From assembly GCF_030252165.1 (NCBI RefSeq), contig NZ_CP126969.1, positions 2,294,001-2,358,000 on the forward strand: DNA of 64,000 nt, read 5' to 3'. The translations under genes and the position numbers were made by a program. The notes under the pieces were generated by a model. It was not told the origin of the DNA and ran no database searches. It worked only from the letters and a program-made list of their open reading frames with translations. Source of the stretch: Corynebacterium breve (GTDB lineage Bacteria; Actinomycetota; Actinomycetes; Mycobacteriales; Mycobacteriaceae). Below, one piece after another: positions 18,195-26,455 of this stretch (positions are counted from its first letter, which is position 1; every line of letters starts with the position of its first letter).

Positions 18195-18917
18195 TTACCA
18201 ACCTCGGACTCTCTTCTTGATCAAATCCACGCCTTTCGGAACGCACACCTCAAAGCCTAGTCGCTTTAATTCTTCCGCTGCGATTTCTGGATTGTCTCGT
18301 ACAGCTGCTTTGAGCTGAAGGTCTAGCCACTTTTCGCGGCGTTCTAGAAGAAAGTTCTCCCAGCCAGATCGACCTCGAAACCCACATTCTTTGATGACAA
18401 AGTAGAGGAAGTCTTCAAGCGAGGGCCGGAACCTTCGGCCGCCAACTGGAAGATGCAATCGTTGTATATCGCCTTTCTTTCGGGCGTCTTTCGTATGACT
18501 AAAGTTGCGCATGATGATTGGGCTAAGCAAACCACCGTTACCGGAGTAATGAATGTGTGCCGTTGGCGCACTGGCGTTGTCCCGTTCGAATTCAAATCGA
18601 ATGCCTGGAGAAGTATGCACGCGTAATTCATATTTGGACCTGCTAACGGTTAAATATGTGTTGCTGCGGTCGAAGCACATCACGTACCGGATAACGACCC
18701 TAAAAAGATCGCTGAATTCCGGCAACGGCTCATTATCTTCAACTGCTGGACCGTTGTAGGCCAACGGCAGTTCGACCTCAGCAACAACTAACCCACTGTC
18801 TTTATTGTGCTCAATAGAGGGTTCAACTTGGTCTTTGTCTAAAGGCAGTACTCTTGCGAGCACGTCCCAGGTTTCTTCGAAGAATTCCTCCGCCTGTTCA
18901 ACCAAGTTAGGTGTCAA
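18195..18917 (-). CDS. Hypothetical protein, second gene of a two-gene cassette
   Basis: A 240-residue soluble protein that I do not recognise. The start is a TTG immediately after the TAA stop of the 71-residue gene upstream (TAATTG); the GGGAGAG within that gene's end serves as ribosome site, so translation is probably coupled. Visible features are an acidic N-terminus, a central beta-rich part, and a basic C-terminal region with Arg/Lys-rich helices (SGWENFLLERREKWLD) and a KKRVRGW end. The pairing with a small gene resembles toxin-antitoxin layouts, but nothing in the sequence proves it. Confidence 0.6.
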   Translation of the reverse strand: MTPNLVEQAEEFFEETWDVLARVLPLDKDQVEPSIEHNKDSGLVVAEVELPLAYNGPAVEDNEPLPEFSDLFRVVIRYVMCFDRSNTYLTVSRSKYELRVHTSPGIRFEFERDNASAPTAHIHYSGNGGLLSPIIMRNFSHTKDARKKGDIQRLHLPVGGRRFRPSLEDFLYFVIKECGFRGRSGWENFLLERREKWLDLQLKAAVRDNPEIAAEELKRLGFEVCVPKGVDLIKKRVRGW

Positions 18918-19133
18918 TTACTCTCCCAAGAGGAGTTCGACGCGGCGCAGCTCATCGTAAATCTTTCGCTCTGCTTCTGAGAGCAAGCCGAGCGATGCAA
19001 GATCTCGAATATCACGCAGGGTCAGCGGAGCTCCCTCAATTGCGGCGTACTCAGAACTAACTAGATCCTCGGTCAACTGACGACGTCGATCCTCCAGTTC
19101 CGCGTTTGAGTAACTCTGCACTTTGAATTTCAT
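18918..19133 (-). CDS. Small hypothetical protein, first gene of a two-gene cassette
   Basis: A 71-residue, highly charged, helical protein behind a good AGGAGC ribosome site. Sequence such as RRRQLTEDLVSSEY and RDLASLGLLSEAERKIYDEL suggests two or three helices and a helical hairpin. No membrane span is present. It is translated directly into the 240-residue gene with no spacer. The size ratio and coupling would suit an antitoxin or a small regulatory partner, but the family is not recognised. Confidence 0.6.
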   Translation of the reverse strand: MKFKVQSYSNAELEDRRRQLTEDLVSSEYAAIEGAPLTLRDIRDLASLGLLSEAERKIYDELRRVELLLGE

Positions 19134-19216
19134 TGTGGGGCTCCTTTCTGTATTCCTCGTTCTATTTGTCTTTAATCATAATGGCAGAACCGACTTAGGA
19201 AGCCGCAACCCTCCAC

Positions 19217-19238
19217 CTGTAGAACGCACGTTCTACAG
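19217..19238. repeat. Perfect 10-bp inverted repeat over a stop codon
   Basis: CTGTAGAACG and CGTTCTACAG (19217-19226 and 19229-19238) form a perfect stem with a two-base loop, overlapping the stop codon of the lyase gene. No T-run follows on the minus strand, so it is not a classic terminator. It may be a 3' mRNA stem or a protein site. Confidence 0.5.
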
Positions 19239-20678
19239 CGAGTCCTCGAAGTCCTCACGGAACTTAGCGACGAGCTTCTCAGCCCAATCGCCCTTCGGCA
19301 CCAAGCGCCCGTAGAAGAAGCGGAGGATCTCTGGCTCCTCAGCCCACTCGAGCCCGCCAATCATTTCACGGTTTTGGTAGAGCCAGTCGATGCGGTCAAT
19401 TGCGTAGTTGACCTGGGACAAGGTGAACACGCGACGAGGCATCGCGAGGCGGACGAGTTCCATGTCCGCGAGCGGCTCCACGCCGTTGTCGTCGCGCTGC
19501 TCGCTCATGGTGCCACGCTCCATGCCGCGCACACCGGAGGCGATGTAGAGCGCTGCCGCCAGTGCACCGGCGGGGTACTCTTCCTGCGGGATGTGGTCGC
19601 AGAATTTCATCGCGTTGATGTGCGCACCGAGGCCCCCAGCCGGGGTGATCACGGGGATGTTGCGACGATCCATCTCCTCAACCATGTACTCGATAAACTG
19701 CGGGCCTTGGTTGATCATGTCCTCGTCCATGGTTTCTTCCAGGCCGATGGTGATCGCCTCCATCTCGCGGACGGACATGCCACCGTAGGTTAAGAAGCCC
19801 TCGAACATCGGGACAAAGCCGCGCATGCGCTTGTACATTTCTTCGTCGCGAATGCAGATGCCGCCACCACGCCCGAAGCCGAGCTTGCGGGCGGAGAAGT
19901 ACAAGATGTCACAGTTGCGGGCGATCTCGGCGGTGATTTCGCGAATCGACGCATCGGCGTACTCGTCCTCGCGCACCTTAATAAAGTGCAGGTTATCAGC
20001 CAGCAGCGACGCATCGAGGACCATCGGCACCTCGAATTCCTGACAGACTGCGTAGGCCTCCTGCAGATTCTTCAGGCTAAACGGCTGGCCACCGATCAGG
20101 TTGGTACCGGCCTCCATGCGCACGAATGCGACATTCGCCGGATCCTTGCCCACGGTCTCACGCAGCGCAGCAATGTCGATGTTGCCTTTGAACTTCTCCG
20201 ACGAGGTAACTTCCAAGCCCGCCTCTTCAATCAGCTCGATGACCTCGCCGCCACGGTAGGTGATGTGCTGCTTGGTGGTAGTGAAGTGGTAGTTCATCGG
20301 GACGATCTGCCCATCGCCGACAAGGACCTCGGCGATGATGTTTTCACAGGCGCGGCCCTGGTGAGCTGGCAGGAAGTAGTCCATGCCGAAGATGTCTTTG
20401 AGCTTGTCGTGCAGGCGGGTGTACGTCGCCGAACCCGCATACGCGTCGTCGGCCATCAGCATTGCCGCCTGCTGGTTCTGGCTCATGGCGTTGACGCCCG
20501 AGTCGGTGAGCATGTCAAGGAATACGTCCTTGTTCTCCAGGAGGAAGGTGTTGTATCCGGCGGTCTTCATTGCCTCCAAGCGCTCTTCGATGGGCAAGAG
20601 AGTGAGCTTTTGGATAATGCGGACTTTGTGCATCTCCAGCGGCAGCTGTTGGCCACGGTAAAACGACACCTTAGACAT
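19233..20678 (-). CDS. Tryptophanase/tyrosine phenol-lyase family beta-eliminating lyase (divergent)
   Basis: A 481-residue PLP-dependent lyase of the tryptophanase (TnaA)/tyrosine phenol-lyase (TPL) family. The PLP Schiff-base lysine is probably Lys265 (FSARKLGFG). AY80AGS matches the catalytic Tyr of TPL, and GMERG at 385-389 matches the Met-Glu-Arg of TPL rather than the tryptophanase sequence. Arg410 fits the substrate-carboxylate Arg. Asp222 would hold the PLP ring nitrogen, but the Arg three residues later in known enzymes is Leu225 here, and the Lys before the Schiff-base Lys is Arg264. Substrate is therefore uncertain: tyrosine, tryptophan or another amino acid. Start ATG 20678 has AAGGAG seven bases upstream. 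It is divergent from the thiolase gene. Confidence 0.8.
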   Translation of the reverse strand: MSKVSFYRGQQLPLEMHKVRIIQKLTLLPIEERLEAMKTAGYNTFLLENKDVFLDMLTDSGVNAMSQNQQAAMLMADDAYAGSATYTRLHDKLKDIFGMDYFLPAHQGRACENIIAEVLVGDGQIVPMNYHFTTTKQHITYRGGEVIELIEEAGLEVTSSEKFKGNIDIAALRETVGKDPANVAFVRMEAGTNLIGGQPFSLKNLQEAYAVCQEFEVPMVLDASLLADNLHFIKVREDEYADASIREITAEIARNCDILYFSARKLGFGRGGGICIRDEEMYKRMRGFVPMFEGFLTYGGMSVREMEAITIGLEETMDEDMINQGPQFIEYMVEEMDRRNIPVITPAGGLGAHINAMKFCDHIPQEEYPAGALAAALYIASGVRGMERGTMSEQRDDNGVEPLADMELVRLAMPRRVFTLSQVNYAIDRIDWLYQNREMIGGLEWAEEPEILRFFYGRLVPKGDWAEKLVAKFREDFEDSL

Positions 20679-20860
20679 GAAATTGCTCCTTGACGGCGGG
20701 GTGAATTCAACCTATCCATCATCGCATGTACCCCGTGAGTGCGGGCACAATGGTCAGCGCTTTTGCGTGACGGGGCCGCGGCGAACGCCCGCAGGCTCGT
20801 CGACAAGCATGTGTGGAGGCAAGACCGCAAGGAATAGGGCACACCCGCAAGAAAATGTCA

Positions 20861-20914
20861 TTGCGCGAAGAACCGATGTGACGTACGCTACAACAAAAGC
20901 TAATGACCATTCGT
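20861..20914 (+). promoter_or_regulatory. Promoter and operator upstream of the thiolase gene
   Basis: TTGCGC (20861-20866) and TACGCT (20884-20889), spaced by 17 bases, form a plausible promoter. Ten bases later lies GCTAATGACCATTCGT (20899-20914), an imperfect 16-bp dyad with core AATG-N2-CATT. The same 16-bp design occurs upstream of the acyl-CoA dehydrogenase (25641-25656) and the CoA-transferase (26399-26414). Its position over the start region suits repression, probably by the TetR protein at 25718. Confidence 0.6.
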
Positions 20915-20934
20915 ATATGGAGGCGCATCACACC

Positions 20935-22116
20935 ATGACAAACATTCACTTTCTGTCCGCAGCTCGACTCCCAGTGGGTAAGTTCGGCGGTTCACTTGCA
21001 TCTTTCTCGCTCACCGATCTGGGAGTGACCGCAGCAAAGGCTGCTATTGACCGTTCGGCCGTACCCGCTGAAGACATCGATTCTTCCGTCTTCGCCAACG
21101 TTTTGCCTGTCGAGCCATCCGACGCGTACATCTCCCGCAAGATCGCAATCGGCTCCGGCATGAAGGACTCCTCGATCGCCTTCGGCGTGAACCGCCTCTG
21201 CGGCTCCGGCGTCCAAGCCATCGTCTCCGCAGCTCAGCAGCTTCAGGACGGAGACGCGACCGTGGCTCTCGCCGGCGGCGTCGAATCCATGTCCAACGCT
21301 CCATACACCGTCAAGGGCGCACGCTTCGGCCTGCGCATGGGCGAGGGCAAGCTCTACGACTGGCTCACCGGCGCGCTGAGCTGCCCGTTTGGCACCGGCC
21401 ACATGGGCGTGACCGCTGAGAACGTCGCATCCGACTACAACATCAGCCGCGAGCGCCAAGACGAGTTCGCTGCAGAAAGCCAGCGCCGCGCGGCAGCCGC
21501 ACGTGACGCTGGGCTTAACGACGAAGAAATCACCCCAATGGAGACCAAGAAAGGCTCCTTCGCTGTCGACGAACACATCCGCGAAACCACCCCTGAGCAG
21601 CTGGCCACCCTGCGCCCGGCATTCCAAGCCGACGGCACCGTCACCCCGGGCAACGCATCCGGCATCAACGATGGCGCGGCAGCGCTCGTCATGACCACCG
21701 AAGAGGAAATGAACAAGCGTGGCCTGCAGTCCATCGGCCGCCTGGTCAGCTGGGGCATCGCGGGCGTCGACCCAACCCGCATGGGCATCGGCCCAGTCGA
21801 AGCTGTGCCAAAGGCACTGGCCAAGGCTGGCCTGACCATGGAGGACATCGACATCATCGAGTCCAACGAGGCATTCGCCGCGCAGGCACTCGCAGTGTCC
21901 GACGCTCTTGGCTTCGACCCAGAAAAGACCAACCGATTCGGTGGCGCAATCGCGTACGGCCACCCAGTATCCGCAACCGGCGCGATCCTGACCACCCGTA
22001 TCCTGTACGCCCTCAAGCGCGAGAACCTGCGCTACGGCCTGGTCACCATGTGTATTGGTGGCGGCCAGGGCATTGCCATCATCATCGAGAACCCAAACCA
22101 CAACGAAGCAGCCTAG
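20935..22116 (+). CDS. fadA: Acetyl-CoA acyltransferase (thiolase)
   Basis: A 393-residue thiolase that splits 3-ketoacyl-CoA with CoA, or condenses acetyl-CoA in reverse. Catalytic Cys89 lies in NRLCGSG, the His in YGHPVSATGA, and the C-terminal Cys in MCIGGGQG. ATG 20935 is chosen because GGAGG lies 11 bases upstream and the reading N-terminus (MTNIHFLSAARLPVGKF) is the normal thiolase start. It sits eight bases before the dehydrogenase/hydratase gene, so both form one fatty-acid oxidation operon. Chain-length preference cannot be read. Confidence 0.9.
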   Translation: MTNIHFLSAARLPVGKFGGSLASFSLTDLGVTAAKAAIDRSAVPAEDIDSSVFANVLPVEPSDAYISRKIAIGSGMKDSSIAFGVNRLCGSGVQAIVSAAQQLQDGDATVALAGGVESMSNAPYTVKGARFGLRMGEGKLYDWLTGALSCPFGTGHMGVTAENVASDYNISRERQDEFAAESQRRAAAARDAGLNDEEITPMETKKGSFAVDEHIRETTPEQLATLRPAFQADGTVTPGNASGINDGAAALVMTTEEEMNKRGLQSIGRLVSWGIAGVDPTRMGIGPVEAVPKALAKAGLTMEDIDIIESNEAFAAQALAVSDALGFDPEKTNRFGGAIAYGHPVSATGAILTTRILYALKRENLRYGLVTMCIGGGQGIAIIIENPNHNEAA

Positions 22117-22124
22117 GAGAAACA

Positions 22125-24320
22125 ATGCAGAAAGCAGCAGTTATTGGCGCCGGCTCCATGGGATCTGGCATCGCAGCACTACTCGCATCCGCGGGTTTTG
22201 ATGTCATCTTGTTCGACATGGACAAAGAAGGTGCCCAGCGCGGTATCGACCTGCAGGCAAAGCGCCGCGGCTTTTACCACGCAGATCATATTGCACGCGT
22301 CACCCCAGCAAGCACCACCGAAGACATCGCGTTGGTCGCTGACTGCGACTGGGTCATCGAGGCAATCTTCGAGAACCTCGAAGCCAAGCACTCCCTCTAC
22401 CAGGCAGTTGAGCCACACCTGAAGGATGGCGCTTACCTGACCTCCAACACCTCTACCCTGCCACTGCAGCAGCTGGTTCAGGGTGTGAAGAACCCAGAGC
22501 GCTTTGCCATCACCCACTTCTTCAACCCACCAAAGGTCATGCGCCTTGTCGAGATCGTTGCAACCAACGACGACACCGCTCACGCACTCCAAACCGTTAT
22601 CGAACAGCAGCTGGGCAAGATCGCCCTGCAGTGCCGTGACACCGCCGGTTTCATCGCCAATCGTGTCGGCTGTTACTGGATGGCAACCGGCGTCGAGGCC
22701 GCTCGTGAGCACAACATCAGCTACGAGCTTGCCGACGCCGCCTTCGGTCGCCCGTTCGGTATCCCCCGTACCGGCATCTTCGGCTTGATGGACTACATCG
22801 GTCTGCAGCTGGTCGGCCCAATCTGGGGCAGCCTGGAAAAGACGCTGCCCGCAGACGACAAGCTGCAGGACTACGCGATTGGCTCCGACGAGTTCATTCA
22901 AGGCCTTGTTGAGCGCGGCTTAACTGGGCGTACCGGCGACGGCGGCTTCTACCGCGGCCGCGACGAGGTAATCACCGACGATTACTCCTACCGCCCACGA
23001 AAGACCCCGGAAGACGAGGCGCTTTCCCACAAGCACCCTCGCGATGTCATGAACACCGACACCCCTGGCGGACGCTTTGCCAAGCAGGTTTTCCTGAACA
23101 CCCTCGCGTACTGCTGTGAGATCGCTCCGCAAATCTCCGACAACGTCAGCCTGATCGACGAAGGCCTCAAGCTCGGTTTCGGCTGGAAGAAGGGCATCTT
23201 CGAGCTTGCCGACGAGGTGGGCCACGATTGGCTGATCGAAGCCTACGGCGACAATGCTCCAGCTTTGGTCACCGCCGCTACCCAGGGCTTCTACCCTGAG
23301 GAAGGCAAGGTCGTAGACACCCAGGGCCAGATCATCGAGCACCCGCTGCGCGAAGGCGTTGTGACCCTGTCCAGCCTGCGCCGCGACGGTGCTCGCACAG
23401 TCCTCGAAACCGCTGGTGGCGCACTCCACGTCCTGGACAACGGCGTGGGCATCCTCGATCTGCACACCCCGCTCAACTCGCTTTCCTCCGACGCTCTGGC
23501 GTTCCTGCGCGAAGCTGTTGCCTCCGCCGGCCACAACGACATCAAGGCCCTAGTCATCGGCAACGACGAGCCACGCGCATTCAGCGCCGGCGCCGACCTG
23601 CCATCCATGGCGGCTGCGGCTGCATCTGGTGACACCGAGGCAATCGAGAAGCTCATCACCGACGGCTCGGTGACCATGCGTGAGCTTCGCAACGCACCTG
23701 TCCCTATTGTTGGCGCTGTCCGCGGTGTGGCCCTTGGCGGCGGTGGCGAGCTACTCACCGCGTGCGACCGGATCGTCGTTCACGCGGACGCACAGATCGG
23801 CTTCCCTGAGCGCAACGTTGGTCTTTACCCAGGCTGGACCGGCACTGTCGCAATGCTGGAGCGCAACAAGCTCGCTGGCCACGCTGACTTCCACCAGCGC
23901 GCCTTTGACTTCGTCGCAAAGGCAGAGCCTGCACCAAACGCCTTCATGGCGCGCGACGTTGCAGCCGTGCGCGACGAGGACGTCATCATCTTCTCCGCAG
24001 ACCACGTGCTTGCCCGCGCGATCGAAGAGGCAGAGAAGATGGCAGATGGCTACGAACCGCGTCCTAATACCGTTCTGTCGCTCTACACCGGCGGTACCCC
24101 GCTGGATGCAGGTTGGCCGATCGAGGGCACTACGGAAAACGATCATGCAATCGTTGCTCGTCTGGCGGAGCAGTACACCACTGAAGAGGGCATCACCGAG
24201 CTGCCTTTCGACGAGTTCTGCGAGCGTGAGGTTGACTTCGTTGCCCCAGTACTAAGCTGGCCAGCCAACGTTGAGCGCACGGCTCACATGGCTAAGACCC
24301 GTAAGCCACTGCGCAACTAG
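22125..24320 (+). CDS. 3-hydroxyacyl-CoA dehydrogenase / enoyl-CoA hydratase fusion (FadN-type order)
   Basis: A 731-residue bifunctional beta-oxidation enzyme. The N-terminus has the NAD-binding VIGAGSMGSG loop, followed by the dehydrogenase C-terminal domain (FINRVG-like FIANRVG). The crotonase (hydratase) domain starts near residue 425, with the oxyanion-hole AFSAGADLP at about 483 and ALGGGGELLTACD and FPERNVGLYPG further on. Dehydrogenase-first order is that of Bacillus FadN, not of E. coli FadB, where the hydratase comes first. ATG 22125 follows TAGGAGAAAC. It works with the thiolase just upstream, and a strong terminator follows. Confidence 0.9.
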   Translation: MQKAAVIGAGSMGSGIAALLASAGFDVILFDMDKEGAQRGIDLQAKRRGFYHADHIARVTPASTTEDIALVADCDWVIEAIFENLEAKHSLYQAVEPHLKDGAYLTSNTSTLPLQQLVQGVKNPERFAITHFFNPPKVMRLVEIVATNDDTAHALQTVIEQQLGKIALQCRDTAGFIANRVGCYWMATGVEAAREHNISYELADAAFGRPFGIPRTGIFGLMDYIGLQLVGPIWGSLEKTLPADDKLQDYAIGSDEFIQGLVERGLTGRTGDGGFYRGRDEVITDDYSYRPRKTPEDEALSHKHPRDVMNTDTPGGRFAKQVFLNTLAYCCEIAPQISDNVSLIDEGLKLGFGWKKGIFELADEVGHDWLIEAYGDNAPALVTAATQGFYPEEGKVVDTQGQIIEHPLREGVVTLSSLRRDGARTVLETAGGALHVLDNGVGILDLHTPLNSLSSDALAFLREAVASAGHNDIKALVIGNDEPRAFSAGADLPSMAAAAASGDTEAIEKLITDGSVTMRELRNAPVPIVGAVRGVALGGGGELLTACDRIVVHADAQIGFPERNVGLYPGWTGTVAMLERNKLAGHADFHQRAFDFVAKAEPAPNAFMARDVAAVRDEDVIIFSADHVLARAIEEAEKMADGYEPRPNTVLSLYTGGTPLDAGWPIEGTTENDHAIVARLAEQYTTEEGITELPFDEFCEREVDFVAPVLSWPANVERTAHMAKTRKPLRN

Positions 24321-24331
24321 TTTTATGCCGG

Positions 24332-24366
24332 AAACGGCCTAGCCCTTCGTGGCTAGGCCGTTTTTG
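24332..24366 (+). terminator. Rho-independent terminator after the fad operon
   Basis: CGGCCTAGCC and GGCTAGGCCG (24335-24344 and 24351-24360) form a perfect 10-bp stem with a CTTCGT loop and a run of five T. It ends the thiolase/dehydrogenase transcript. Confidence 0.92.
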
Positions 24367-24389
24367 CGTGCCTGTTTTCGGCATCAGTT

Positions 24390-24419
24390 AATGCCCGCTG
24401 CCGGGTGGCAACGGGCATT
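24390..24419. terminator. Possible terminator-like hairpin of the acyl-CoA dehydrogenase gene
   Basis: AATGCCCG (24390-24397) and CGGGCATT (24412-24419) pair around a 14-base loop. It lies just past the 3' end of the minus-strand acyl-CoA dehydrogenase gene but has no T-run on that strand, so termination is only possible. Confidence 0.4.
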
Positions 24420-24445
24420 GAGCTAGCTCAGCGTTACTTGTTGTA

Positions 24446-25624
24446 CTACTTGTTGTACGCAGAGAAGCCGGTGATCTTACGGCCGATGATGAGCGACTGA
24501 ACGGTGTCGGTGCCCTCGTAGGTGTGCATCGCTTCAACGTCAGCGAAATGGCGTGCAACGTGGTTTTCCAAGAGGATGCCTACTCCTCCGAGCATGTCGC
24601 GAGCTTCTGCTGCGATTCGACGAGCCGCACGGGTGTTGTGCAGCTTGGTCATCGATGCGGTCTCGCCGGTGAGGGTACCCGCCTCGTCGAGAGCTGCTGC
24701 GCGACGGCACATGAGCATCATCTGGTTAAGGTCCACCGCCATGTTGGTCAGGCGCTGCTGGATGATCTGCGACTTCGCCAGCTCGCGCCCGAACTGGACG
24801 CGCTTTTGAGCGTAGTCAGCTGCGATCTCGTAGCACGCCATCGCGGAGCCCAGTGCGAGCCAGGCAACGCCGGTGCGGGTTGCGGTGAGGACGCGTGCAA
24901 CATCCTTGAAGGACTGTGCGCCTTCGAGCTGGTTCTCTGCAGGGATGCGGCAGTCCTTCAGCACGATGTGCGCCTGGTGGATCGCGCGGAGTGCGAGCTT
25001 GCCGCGGATCACGGTAGCTTCGTAGCCAGGAGTTTCCTGCGGGACGACGAACGCGGAAACCTCGCCGTTTTCCATCCGTGCGAAGACCACGGTGATGCCG
25101 CCTGCTGCGCCGTTGCCGATCCACTTCTTCTCGCCGTTGATGACCCACTCGTCGCCATCGCGCACTGCGGTGGTCTCCAAGGCGATGGAGTCAGAACCGT
25201 GATCCGGCTCGGTGAGACCGAATGCGCCGAACAGCTCGCCCTTTGCCATGGGGCCAAGGTACTTGTCCTTCTGCTCCTGGGAGCCGAGGAAATCGATGGA
25301 GCGCATTGCCAGACCGGCTTGGACGGCCGCAGCGGTTGCCATGGAAGCGTCGGTGCGTGCGAGTTCTGCGATGACCAGGCCGGAGCCAACGGCGGACATC
25401 TTGTCGTGGCCAGGAACGTCGAGGCCGTCGGTGAGCACGTCGCGCTTTGCAAGTTCTGCAACAAGGTCGGTCGGGTATTCACCCTTGTCCCAGTACTCGT
25501 TGATTACTGGCAGACATACATCGCGGAAGCTGTGCGCGCGCGCCCAGGCAGCGCGATCTTCTGCGGTGATGTCGTCAAAAGTACCGAAGAAGTCAATTGT
25601 ATTGTTGAATGGATTGTGAGACAT
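24446..25624 (-). CDS. Acyl-CoA dehydrogenase (glutaryl-CoA dehydrogenase-like)
   Basis: A 392-residue FAD enzyme that oxidises an acyl-CoA to the 2-enoyl-CoA, passing electrons to ETF. The catalytic Glu is probably Glu370 in HTYEGTDTVQ, the position used by the short-chain and glutaryl-CoA subgroup. LTEPDHGSD and the FAD-binding WIGNG and GRxITG segments are present. ATG 25624 has GGGAGGAAAG upstream. It converges on the fad operon and is divergent from the TetR gene. A TTGACA/CACAAT promoter overlaps the shared operator. Exact acyl substrate is uncertain. Confidence 0.88.
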   Translation of the reverse strand: MSHNPFNNTIDFFGTFDDITAEDRAAWARAHSFRDVCLPVINEYWDKGEYPTDLVAELAKRDVLTDGLDVPGHDKMSAVGSGLVIAELARTDASMATAAAVQAGLAMRSIDFLGSQEQKDKYLGPMAKGELFGAFGLTEPDHGSDSIALETTAVRDGDEWVINGEKKWIGNGAAGGITVVFARMENGEVSAFVVPQETPGYEATVIRGKLALRAIHQAHIVLKDCRIPAENQLEGAQSFKDVARVLTATRTGVAWLALGSAMACYEIAADYAQKRVQFGRELAKSQIIQQRLTNMAVDLNQMMLMCRRAAALDEAGTLTGETASMTKLHNTRAARRIAAEARDMLGGVGILLENHVARHFADVEAMHTYEGTDTVQSLIIGRKITGFSAYNK

Positions 25625-25640
25625 GGGCTTTCCTCCCTGA

Positions 25641-25692
25641 ACGAATGGCTATTAGTCGTTATTGTGATGGGCATCTCACCCCTTGTCAAGGG
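25641..25692 (-). promoter_or_regulatory. acyl-CoA dehydrogenase promoter with TetR-type operator
   Basis: On the minus strand a consensus -35 TTGACA (25689-25684) is 17 bases from a -10-like CACAAT (25666-25661). The 16-bp dyad ACTAATAGCCATTCGT (minus strand, 25656-25641) begins four bases after it, just before the ribosome site. A separate 13-bp palindrome CCCTTG-T-CAAGGG (25680-25692) overlaps the -35. The divergent gene is the TetR regulator. Confidence 0.65.
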
Positions 25693-25717
25693 ACTAACCG
25701 AGAAAGGTTTTAGAACG

Positions 25718-26296
25718 ATGGCCAACATCCAACGCCGTGAGCAGATCGCCGCAGCCGCACTTACCCTATTTGACCAGCTTGGATATCACGGAACAGGGAT
25801 GGGCGACATCGCCGAAGCCGTGGGAATGCGAGCGTCGAGCCTGTATAACCACTTCGGGTCTAAACAGGAGCTCCTAGCCGAAGTGGCCATCTCCGGCATG
25901 GAAGAAATGCTGCGCGCGAACGCACGTTCATTAGCCGGAGTGACTGCACCGCAGGACAAATTGGCCACCGCCATGAAGACACACGTGCTTTTTCACACGA
26001 CTCGCGCGCAGCACGCACGGGTAGTAAACACGCAGATTGGAAACCTGGAGGAACCGGCATCGAACGTGGTCAAGCAGCTGCGCCGGGATTATGTGGCGCG
26101 CTGGATGTCGATCGTGAACGAGGGCACAGCGGCAGGAATTTTCCACGCAACCGACGTCAAGGTAGCCTGCTGGGCGCTCATCGACATGGGAACGGGAGTG
26201 TCGATCTGGTACGCGGAAGGTGGCAAGTACACCCCGGAGATGCTCGGCGATATGTACGCGGAGTTTGCGCTCCATCAACTCGGGGTCACTTCATAG
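25718..26296 (+). CDS. TetR/AcrR-family transcriptional regulator
   Basis: A 192-residue repressor-type regulator. The N-terminal helix-turn-helix (GYHGTGMGDIAEAVGMRASSLYNHF, cited as separate parts GMGDIAEAVGM and SLYNHFGSK) covers about residues 18-48. The C-terminal ligand domain has the helical pattern of fatty-acid/steroid-type regulators. ATG 25718 follows GAAAGG; longer in-frame starts exist but give an N-terminus unlike the family. It lies divergent to the acyl-CoA dehydrogenase and just before the CoA-transferase, and three promoters nearby share a dyad, so it likely controls this cluster, with an acyl-CoA as the inferred inducer. Confidence 0.85.
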   Translation: MANIQRREQIAAAALTLFDQLGYHGTGMGDIAEAVGMRASSLYNHFGSKQELLAEVAISGMEEMLRANARSLAGVTAPQDKLATAMKTHVLFHTTRAQHARVVNTQIGNLEEPASNVVKQLRRDYVARWMSIVNEGTAAGIFHATDVKVACWALIDMGTGVSIWYAEGGKYTPEMLGDMYAEFALHQLGVTS

Positions 26297-26362
26297 CCTC
26301 AGGTCAGAGGGGCCCTTCTGCGCCATCAAGTGGCCCAGATTACGAGAATTAATTAAATGTGC

Positions 26363-26414
26363 TTGGCATCACATTTGGCCGGCGTTAGCCTGATTGGAAC
26401 GAACCGCGATTCGT
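26363..26414 (+). promoter_or_regulatory. Promoter and operator upstream of the CoA-transferase gene
   Basis: TTGGCA (26363-26368) and TAGCCT (26386-26391) are spaced by 17 bases. Eight bases further lies ACGAACCGCGATTCGT (26399-26414), a 14/16 palindrome with ACGAA and TTCGT arms. It matches the 16-bp spacing of the sites before the thiolase and acyl-CoA dehydrogenase genes. Confidence 0.6.
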
Positions 26415-26455
26415 AGTCATGCTTCACGCACGCCAAGCACAAGGACGCAACTTTC

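Noticed and set aside
19986..20693. Long plus-strand open frame over the lyase gene
   Set aside because: Antisense shadow of a strongly supported gene.
20992..22125. Long minus-strand open frame over the thiolase gene
   Set aside because: Antisense shadow; thiolase motifs on the plus strand are clear.
24524..25717. Very long plus-strand open frame upstream of the TetR start
   Set aside because: It is opposite the acyl-CoA dehydrogenase gene and its translation has no known features; only the part from 25718 is a TetR protein.
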